Assembly: GCA_947589745.1 (NCBI GenBank) | Contig: CANQCS010000007.1 | Span: forward strand, 23,275 to 87,274 | Direction: 5' to 3' | Length of the DNA: 64,000 nt | Source: an uncultured Oscillospiraceae bacterium | Lineage (GTDB): Bacteria; Bacillota; Clostridia; Oscillospirales; Oscillospiraceae | In this document: positions 58,573 to 64,000 of the stretch, piece by piece | How the letters are laid out: every line of letters starts with the position of its first letter | Numbering within the stretch: position 1 is the first letter of the stretch | The notes under the pieces: model-generated | Seen by the model: only the letters and a program-made list of their open reading frames with translations | The model's database searches: none | What the model was told of the DNA's origin: nothing | Program-made: the position numbers and the translations under genes

Positions 58573-59436
58573 GTGTCCTTTCTGAACGCATTGATCTTAG
58601 GCATCATCCAGGGGGTGACGGAATTTCTCCCCATCTCCAGCTCCGGCCATCTGTCCATCGCCCAGAACCTGCTGGGCCTGGGAGTGGAGGGGGCCGACGA
58701 CCTGTTTTTCGACGTGCTGCTCCACCTGGGCACCCTGGCGGCGGTGTTCGTGGCCTATTGGAGCGATATCAAGGAGATGGTGCTGGAGTTCTTCCGCTTC
58801 ATCGGCGACGTCCGGCGGAATGAGACCCCGGAGCAGGTCCCGCCCGCCCGGCGATTGATCCTCCTGCTCATCGTGGGCACCCTGCCCCTGTTCCTGATCC
58901 TGCCGGTGAAGGAGGTGGTGGAGGGCCTCTCCGCCAATACCTGGTTCGTGGGCGGGGCCCTGCTGGTCACCGGCATGCTGCTGTTCCTCTGCGACCGCAT
59001 CCGCAAGGGCCGCAAGACCGAGCGCAGCGCCACCATGGCCGACGTGCTCATCGTGGGCGTGGGCCAGGCCATCGCCACCTGCCCCGGCATCTCCCGCTCC
59101 GGCATGACCATCTCCATGGGCTGCTTCCGGGGCTTCGAGCGGCACTTCGCCGTGCGGTACGCCTTCCTGCTGTCCATCCCCGCGGTGCTGGGGGCCAACC
59201 TGCTCCAGGTGCTGGACGTGATGGAGACCGGCGTGGACTGGTCCCTGGTGCCCATGTACCTGCTGGGCATGGCCGCCGCCGCCGTGGCGGGCTATCTCTC
59301 CATCCGCCTGCTGCGGATGCTGGTGGACAAGGGCCGGTTCGGCGCTTTCGCCTACTACTGCTGGGCCGTTGGCGGCATCACCCTGGCGCTCAGCGCGCTG
59401 AAGACCCTGGAGCTGCTGCCCTGGCTGAAGGCGTAA
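58573..59436 (+). CDS. uppP: Undecaprenyl-diphosphatase UppP (BacA)
   Basis: Recycles the lipid carrier by dephosphorylating undecaprenyl diphosphate; overexpression gives bacitracin resistance. The 287-aa polytopic protein has the two catalytic blocks GIIQGVTEFLPISSSGHL (residues about 9-26) and PGISRSGMTIS (near 178). I chose GTG 58573, seven bases after AAGGAGG; the upstream ATG at 58540 has no ribosome site. It probably co-transcribes with the NUDIX gene 16 bp downstream. Confidence 0.95.
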   Translation: MSFLNALILGIIQGVTEFLPISSSGHLSIAQNLLGLGVEGADDLFFDVLLHLGTLAAVFVAYWSDIKEMVLEFFRFIGDVRRNETPEQVPPARRLILLLIVGTLPLFLILPVKEVVEGLSANTWFVGGALLVTGMLLFLCDRIRKGRKTERSATMADVLIVGVGQAIATCPGISRSGMTISMGCFRGFERHFAVRYAFLLSIPAVLGANLLQVLDVMETGVDWSLVPMYLLGMAAAAVAGYLSIRLLRMLVDKGRFGAFAYYCWAVGGITLALSALKTLELLPWLKA

Positions 59437-59452
59437 GAGGGGAGGGGACCGT

Positions 59453-59992
59453 ATGGCAAGAGAACTCTGGGACGCCTACGACCGCGAGGAAAATCCCCTG
59501 GGCTTCGACCTGGTCCGGGGCGAGCCCCTGCCCGAGGGCGTCTACCATCTGGTGGCGGAAATTTACTCCGTCACCCCGGACGGCCGGGTGCTGACCACCC
59601 GGCGGGACCCCAACAAGAACTACGGCGGCAGCTGGGAGATCACCGGCGGCAGCATCCTGAAGGGGGAGACCCCCGTCCAGGGCGCCCTGCGGGAGCTGCG
59701 GGAGGAGACCGGCATCACCGCCAGGGCGGAGGACCTGATCCCCGTCTACGTGGACGCCCGGCCCGGCATCGACGGCTGCGCGTCCATCTACCACTGCTTC
59801 GTGTCACCCTTCGACCCGGCGGAGCAGGCCATCCGGCTGCAGGAGGGGGAGACGGTGGAGTACCGCCTCCTGCCCTTTGACGAGTTCCGGCAGTTTATCC
59901 TGACGGACGTCTATGTGCCGGAGATCGCCCAGCGCTACCTGGACCACCGGGAGGCGCTGGAGCGGACCATCCGGTCGTGTTTTCAAGAATAG
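59453..59992 (+). CDS. NUDIX hydrolase
   Basis: A 179-aa pyrophosphohydrolase with a complete NUDIX box (GGSILKGETPVQGALRELRE followed by ETGI, residues about 62-85; Mg-binding Glu residues retained). The flanking layout (WDAYDREENPLG at the start) is like the isopentenyl-diphosphate isomerase-like and MutT-like NUDIX proteins of Firmicutes. The substrate is unknown. It sits 16 bp after uppP and 20 bp before ftsK. Confidence 0.88.
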   Translation: MARELWDAYDREENPLGFDLVRGEPLPEGVYHLVAEIYSVTPDGRVLTTRRDPNKNYGGSWEITGGSILKGETPVQGALRELREETGITARAEDLIPVYVDARPGIDGCASIYHCFVSPFDPAEQAIRLQEGETVEYRLLPFDEFRQFILTDVYVPEIAQRYLDHREALERTIRSCFQE

Positions 59993-60012
59993 AAGAAGTA
60001 AGAGGGAGAACC

Positions 60013-62856
60013 ATGGCAACATCATCACCAAAGAGATCCTCGTCCGCCTCCGGGGCCAAAAAGTCCTCCGGCAGCGGAAGCAAGACCTCCGGGAGCAGCA
60101 AGAGCTCCGGCACCAAGCGGAGCACCGGCGGCAAGAGCACGTCCGCCCGGTCGTCCTCCTCCGCCAAGGGCCGCTCCTCCGCTTCCGCGAAGTCCAGCAG
60201 TAAAGCAAGCGCAAAGAAGAACAGCAGCAGCAAGCGCCCCGTCCGCCGGGAGGTGTGGGGCATCGTACTCCTGCTGCTGGCGCTGTGCGTCATCATCAGC
60301 TACTTCAGCGGCACCGGCTGGCTGATCGCCTGGCTGCCCAAGCTGCTGAAGGGCCTCTTCGGCATGGGCTTCTATCTGGCCGCTCCGGCGCTGCTGGCGG
60401 CGTCCTGGATCCTGCTGACCCACCGGGGCAAGCCGGTGAAGCTCCGGGTGGCGGCGGCGCTGCTGGTGCCCTATCTGTTCGGCGGCATATGGCACATGCT
60501 GTTCAGCAAGGTGGAGGTGGAGGGCCCCGACGGGTTCCTGCCCACCCTGTGGAACAGCGGCTTCGAGCTGGCCTCCGGCGGCGTCCTCTCCGGCGGCACC
60601 GCCGCGGGATTTCTGGCGGTGCTGGGCAAGACGGCGTCGGTGCTCATCTTCCTGGTGCTGATCCTGGCCCTGCTGATGATCGCCGCCCATGTGACCCCGG
60701 CCCAGCTCCTCCAGCTCTGGCAGGACCGGGAGCGGCTGGAGTACGACGAGGACGACTACTACGACGACTACGAGGACGAGGAGGAGGACCTGGAGCCGGT
60801 CCGGCCCGCCAAGTCCCTCCGCCAGTCCCAGGCCCAGCAGAAGCAGCCCGCGCCCCAGCAGCGCCGGAGCGGCAAAAAGCGGCCCTCCATCGACATCCCC
60901 CTGGACGACGAGCCGGAGCCGGAGCCCGAACCGGAGCCGGACCCCGTCCAGGAGATCCAGCAGGAGATCGACGCCAAGCGGGAGGGCTTCTTCCGCCCCA
61001 GGGACAAGGAGCAGAGGACTCCGGCGGACCTCCTGGCCCGCCATCAGGAGCCCGTCCCGGCGGAGCCCGAGCCGGAGCCTGTCCCGGAGACGCCCGTCGT
61101 CCCGGAGCCCGCGCCCGTGGAGGCGCCCGAACCGGAACCGGCGGAGACGCCGGAGCCCCCGGCCCCCGCGGTGCAGAAACCCGCGGCCCCGGCAGAGGTC
61201 CCGGCCCCGGAGCCCGCGGCAAAGCCCCGCAAGCGCTCCGCCGCCGAGGAGATGGAGGAGGCCTCCGCCCAGGTGGCCAAGGAGATCGCCAGCGGCATGG
61301 CCATGCCGGAGGGGGAGTACCAGTATCCCCCCGTGGACCTGCTGGAGCCCAACCTGCAGAACAACTACATCGAGGCCGGGGCGGAGCTCCGCACCAACGG
61401 CCAGCGCCTGACGGACACGCTGCGGAGCTTCGGCGTGGACGCCACCCCCGGCGATATCATCCGGGGACCCGCCATCACCCGGTATGAGTTCACCCTGGAG
61501 AGCGGGGTGAAGCTGAGCAAGGTCACCAATCTGGCGGACGATATCGCCCTGGCCCTGGGGGCCAGCGGCGTCCGCATCGCGCCCATCCCCAACAAGAGCT
61601 CGGTCATAGGCATCGAGGTGCCCAACCGCACGGTGTCCATGGTGCTGATCCGGGACGTGATCGAGTCCCGTGACTTCCTGGAGCACAAGTCCCACACGGC
61701 CTTTGCCGTGGGCAAGGACATCAGCAACCGGGAGATCGTGGGCGACATCTCCAAGATGCCCCACATGCTGGTGGCGGGCACCACCGGCTCCGGCAAGTCC
61801 GTGTGCACCAACTCCCTGATCATCAGCCTGCTGTACAAGTCCAGCCCGGAGGACGTGCGGTTCATCATGGTGGACCCGAAGATGGTGGAGCTGGCCCCCT
61901 ACAACGGCATCCCCCATCTGCTGATCCCGGTGGTCACCGACGCCAAGAAGGCGGCGGGGGCCCTCCAGTGGGCGGTGTTCGAGATGATGAAGCGGTACAA
62001 GACCTTCTCCGAGCTGGGGGTCAAGAAGCTGGAGGAGTACAACGCCCTGGCGAAGCAGCGGGAGGATTTGCCCCACATGGCCTCCGTGGTGGTGGTCATT
62101 GACGAGCTGGCCGACCTGATGGTTGTGGCGGCGAAAGAGGTGGAAGAATCCATCTGCCGGGTGGCCCAGATGGGCCGCGCCGCGGGGATGCACCTGGTCA
62201 TCGCCACCCAGCGCCCCTCGGCGGACGTGATCACGGGCCTGATGAAGGCCAACATCCCCAGCCGCATCGCCTTCGCGGTGGACGGCGCGGTGAACTCCCG
62301 CATCATCCTGGACCAGACCGGCGCGGAGAAGCTGGTGGGCCACGGCGATATGCTCTACGCCCCCCTGGGCATCGGCAAGCCCCTGCGGGTCCAGGGCTGC
62401 TACATCACGCCGGAGGAGATCGAGCGGGTGGTGGCCTTTGTCAAGTCCACCGGCGAGGCCCAGTACTCCGACGAGGTCATGAAGAAGATCGAGGAGTCGG
62501 TCCAGGAGAAGGACAAGAAGGGCGGCGGCGCGCCCGCGGCCGCGCCGGAGCCTGCCATGGACGAGGGGGACGAGCTGTTCCCGGCGGCGGTAGAGGTGAT
62601 CCTAGAGACCGGCCAGGCGTCGGTGTCCATGCTCCAGCGGCGCTTGAAGCTGGGGTACAGCCGGGCGGCCCGCCTGGTGGACCAGATGGAAGAGCGGGGG
62701 ATCGTTGGCCCCTTCGAAGGGTCCAAGCCCCGTCAAATCCTTATCACCAAGGCCCAGTGGCAGGAGCGGCAGATGGGCGCCGCCGGCGCCCAGGATGCCG
62801 CCGTCGAAGAGGATATCGTGGACGATGTCCCCTGGGACGACGAGGAGGAATCCTGA
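60013..62856 (+). CDS. ftsK: DNA translocase FtsK/SpoIIIE
   Basis: A septal ATPase that pumps chromosome DNA through the closing septum, including into the forespore. The 947-aa product has a Ser/Lys-rich N-terminal tail (1-75), four membrane helices (about 78-235) and a Pro/Glu-rich linker (245-415). The motor follows, with Walker A GTTGSGKSV near 589 and Walker B VVIDELADLM near 694, then a C-terminal gamma winged helix (about 860-920). The linker contains long PEPEPEP-like stretches. ATG 60013 follows GAGGGAGAA. Confidence 0.95.
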   Translation: MATSSPKRSSSASGAKKSSGSGSKTSGSSKSSGTKRSTGGKSTSARSSSSAKGRSSASAKSSSKASAKKNSSSKRPVRREVWGIVLLLLALCVIISYFSGTGWLIAWLPKLLKGLFGMGFYLAAPALLAASWILLTHRGKPVKLRVAAALLVPYLFGGIWHMLFSKVEVEGPDGFLPTLWNSGFELASGGVLSGGTAAGFLAVLGKTASVLIFLVLILALLMIAAHVTPAQLLQLWQDRERLEYDEDDYYDDYEDEEEDLEPVRPAKSLRQSQAQQKQPAPQQRRSGKKRPSIDIPLDDEPEPEPEPEPDPVQEIQQEIDAKREGFFRPRDKEQRTPADLLARHQEPVPAEPEPEPVPETPVVPEPAPVEAPEPEPAETPEPPAPAVQKPAAPAEVPAPEPAAKPRKRSAAEEMEEASAQVAKEIASGMAMPEGEYQYPPVDLLEPNLQNNYIEAGAELRTNGQRLTDTLRSFGVDATPGDIIRGPAITRYEFTLESGVKLSKVTNLADDIALALGASGVRIAPIPNKSSVIGIEVPNRTVSMVLIRDVIESRDFLEHKSHTAFAVGKDISNREIVGDISKMPHMLVAGTTGSGKSVCTNSLIISLLYKSSPEDVRFIMVDPKMVELAPYNGIPHLLIPVVTDAKKAAGALQWAVFEMMKRYKTFSELGVKKLEEYNALAKQREDLPHMASVVVVIDELADLMVVAAKEVEESICRVAQMGRAAGMHLVIATQRPSADVITGLMKANIPSRIAFAVDGAVNSRIILDQTGAEKLVGHGDMLYAPLGIGKPLRVQGCYITPEEIERVVAFVKSTGEAQYSDEVMKKIEESVQEKDKKGGGAPAAAPEPAMDEGDELFPAAVEVILETGQASVSMLQRRLKLGYSRAARLVDQMEERGIVGPFEGSKPRQILITKAQWQERQMGAAGAQDAAVEEDIVDDVPWDDEEES

Positions 62857-62935
62857 ATCGGGGGCCTGCGGCCCCCGGGAACGCCGGGGCCCTCCGGGCC
62901 CCGGAAGGTCGTGGGGGCTCCGCCCCCACACCCTG

Positions 62936-63155
62936 GGGTACTTTTCCCTCGCAGGAAAAGTACCCAAAAGTGCGCTCAAGAAAACCAGGAATGGTTTTCT
63001 TGAGAATCTTTCCTTATTTTTTGTTTAGTCTTGCGCTCCCACTTTGGCTGGTTTGGTCTAAACCGGGCCGGGGGCCGTGTATGGGATTCTGCGGCTATTT
63101 TAGTATGGGCCCAAGGGGATGTGAAGCGCTGGGGCGGGGTGGTCTGGTGCGCCTT
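62936..63155 (-). repeat. Composite hairpin repeat, copy 9 (left inverted arm)
   Basis: The terminal hairpin GGTACTTTTCC/GGAAAAGTACC, then CTCAAGAAAACC/GGTTTTCTTGAG, TCTTTCCTTA, GGTCTAAACC and GAAGCGCTGGGGCGG, in the opposite orientation to copy 2. It matches the reverse complement of 63741-64000, so the two arms form long inverted repeats around the small genes between them. Confidence 0.8.
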
Positions 63156-63405
63156 ACGCTTTCAGGGATTGGCAGGCTGTCATGGTTTCTTGGAACATTT
63201 GCTCCAGCTCGATCCAGCTCCTGTATGCGGAGCGGTCTGTGTATTGCTCAAACTGTTCCTTTTGCTGGTCTGTCAGCGTTTCCCAGAGTTTTTCCTCCGC
63301 TTCCTGCACCGCATCGCGGGCTGTCTGATAGTCCCGCCTGTCGCGCAGATCGCTAAATTTGTTCTCGATGATGTACTGGAATAGACATTTCTGATATTCG
63401 TTCAT
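63154..63405 (-). CDS. Small helical protein carried between repeat arms
   Basis: An 83-aa predicted all-helical charged protein (MNEYQKCLFQYIIENKFSDL...), possibly of the DUF6809-like group. AGGAGG lies upstream of the ATG. A near-consensus promoter (TTGACA 63468-63473, TACAAT 63445-63450, minus strand, 17-bp spacer) drives it, with an operator palindrome in the spacer. Divergent from an XRE regulator, it resembles a regulator-plus-effector module, but no toxin motif is visible. Confidence 0.7.
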   Translation of the reverse strand: MNEYQKCLFQYIIENKFSDLRDRRDYQTARDAVQEAEEKLWETLTDQQKEQFEQYTDRSAYRSWIELEQMFQETMTACQSLKA

Positions 63406-63421
63406 ATGCGATCCTCCTTAC

Positions 63422-63473
63422 GCTCAAACGAGCATGTTAACCATATTGTATCATGCTCGAATGAGCGTGTCAA
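63422..63473. promoter_or_regulatory. Promoter and paired operators between the 83-aa gene and the XRE regulator
   Basis: Two palindromes of the form GCTC-N4-GAGC (63422-63433 and 63455-63466) lie 33 bp apart, about three helical turns. The second lies inside the spacer of the minus-strand promoter TTGACA/TACAAT. The larger flanks (ACGCTCAAACGAGCATG and CATGCTCGAATGAGCGT) are themselves inverted repeats with 15 of 17 pairs. Confidence 0.75.
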
Positions 63474-63494
63474 GCATTTGCCGGGGGTATTTCT

Positions 63495-63704
63495 ATGACT
63501 TTTGCGGAAAATCTTATTGCGTTACGAACGAAAAACCGTGTTTCCCAGGAAAAAGTGGCATCAGTCATCGGAGTAAATGTACGATGCTACCAGCGCTATG
63601 AATATGGAGAGCGCACACCGTCACTTGCCGCGCTGATTGCGCTGGCGGATTTTTATGATTTATCTCTGGACGAGCTGGTATGCCGTGAGCACCATTCCAG
63701 GTAA
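63495..63704 (+). CDS. XRE-family helix-turn-helix regulator
   Basis: A 69-aa single-domain Cro/C1-type DNA-binding protein: LIALRTKNRVSQEKVASVIGVNVRCYQRYEYGERTP, cited as LRTKNRVSQEKVA for helices 1-2 and CYQRYEYGERTPS for the recognition end. The family's typical YDLSLDELV end follows. No ligand or peptidase domain. It probably represses the divergent 83-aa gene and itself through the paired GCTC-N4-GAGC operators. Confidence 0.88.
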   Translation: MTFAENLIALRTKNRVSQEKVASVIGVNVRCYQRYEYGERTPSLAALIALADFYDLSLDELVCREHHSR

Positions 63705-63740
63705 AGGCATCAATATCTCACGCCGCCCACCGCGCCCTCA

Positions 63741-64000
63741 ATTGCGTAGTGGAACGGAGCAACCAGCACTGAGACTAAGGAAAACGACCAGCGCAGCCAA
63801 TGTCCGGTTTCGCCGCCCCAAGCGGCGAAACTTGCGCCGCAGCAGGATCTCCTTGGGGACATATTCGGGTAGCCGCAAAATCTCATACACGGGACCCGGC
63901 CCGGTTTAGACCAGTCCAGCCCCAGGGCGAGCGCAAAACTAAACAAAAAAATAAGGAAAGATTCTCAAGAAAACCATTCCTGGTTTTCTTGAGTGCACTT
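63741..64000 (+). repeat. Composite hairpin repeat, copy 10 (right arm, cut by window edge)
   Basis: Starts with the direct central motif CAATTGCGTAGTGGAACGGA and continues through TTTCGCCGC/GCGGCGAAA, CTCCTTGGGGACATA, GGTTTAGACC, AAGGAAAGA and CTCAAGAAAACC/GGTTTTCTTGAG in the orientation of copy 2. The terminal hairpin lies beyond the window. Confidence 0.8.

Noticed and set aside
5661..63764. Possible CRISPR array from the recurring 26-bp motif
   Set aside because: Copies are scattered between genes over the whole window, occur in both orientations, lack regular spacers, and there are no cas genes.
62936..64000. Classical toxin-antitoxin system for the XRE/83-aa pair
   Set aside because: The divergent layout and operators fit regulation, but the 83-aa protein has no recognisable toxin motif, so I call only a regulator-effector module.

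Overview
This 64-kb window is GC-rich chromosomal DNA, probably from a spore-forming Clostridia member (best guess Oscillospiraceae, near Flavonifractor/Lawsonibacter/Oscillibacter). The evidence is a PolC-type replicative polymerase, sigma-A promoters with strong Shine-Dalgarno sites, dipicolinate synthase genes, a lysine riboswitch and no outer-membrane genes. The genus is an inference. No tRNA, rRNA, CRISPR array or classical insertion sequence was seen.

Layout. 0-5.4 kb: sugar-type transporters, a Gfo/Idh/MocA oxidoreductase and a lysophospholipase-like hydrolase. 6.3-10.1 kb: a phosphopantetheinyl transferase and the dnaG-rpoD pair. 10.4-15.5 kb: an AT-rich acetyltransferase, murC, CCA-adding enzyme, endonuclease IV and the c-di-AMP receptor darA. 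16.4-19.3 kb: a glycosyltransferase, a HAD hydrolase and the first part of dpsA. 19.3-38.9 kb: an insertion in dpsA. 38.9-41.2 kb: the end of dpsA, then dpsB and an unknown gene. 41.6-48.2 kb: the pyrH-frr-uppS-cdsA-dxr-rseP-ispG operon with a foreign SHOCT gene in it. 49.3-62.9 kb: polC, trmFO, plsX-acpP, rnc, uppP, a NUDIX gene and ftsK. The window ends in a repeat that carries an XRE regulator.

The main discovery is that dpsA (dipicolinate synthase subunit A, a mother-cell sporulation gene) is split. Codons 1-238 lie at 18609-19322. The last 47 codons and the stop lie at 38931-39074 and overlap the dpsB start. Both halves share CGGGG at the break, and joining them there restores the frame and the family motif P-G-G-V-D. 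The intervening 19,608 bp ends with a large serine recombinase, preceded by a 46-aa ORF and a sequence resembling a sigma-E promoter. This is the architecture of skin-like elements that are excised during sporulation. The cargo, however, is metabolic: a lysine-riboswitch-controlled NhaC transporter, a GH115 glucuronidase, a pssA-psd phosphatidylethanolamine operon, peptidases and a three-domain hydrolase/aldo-keto reductase fusion.

The second discovery is a family of modular intergenic repeats of about 0.5-0.9 kb, roughly ten copies in either orientation. They are built from hairpins with compensatory base changes around a 26-bp motif ending in GGAACGGAGCAACC. Two copies hold genes. A second, shorter hairpin family is also dispersed, and several copies sit just upstream of genes.
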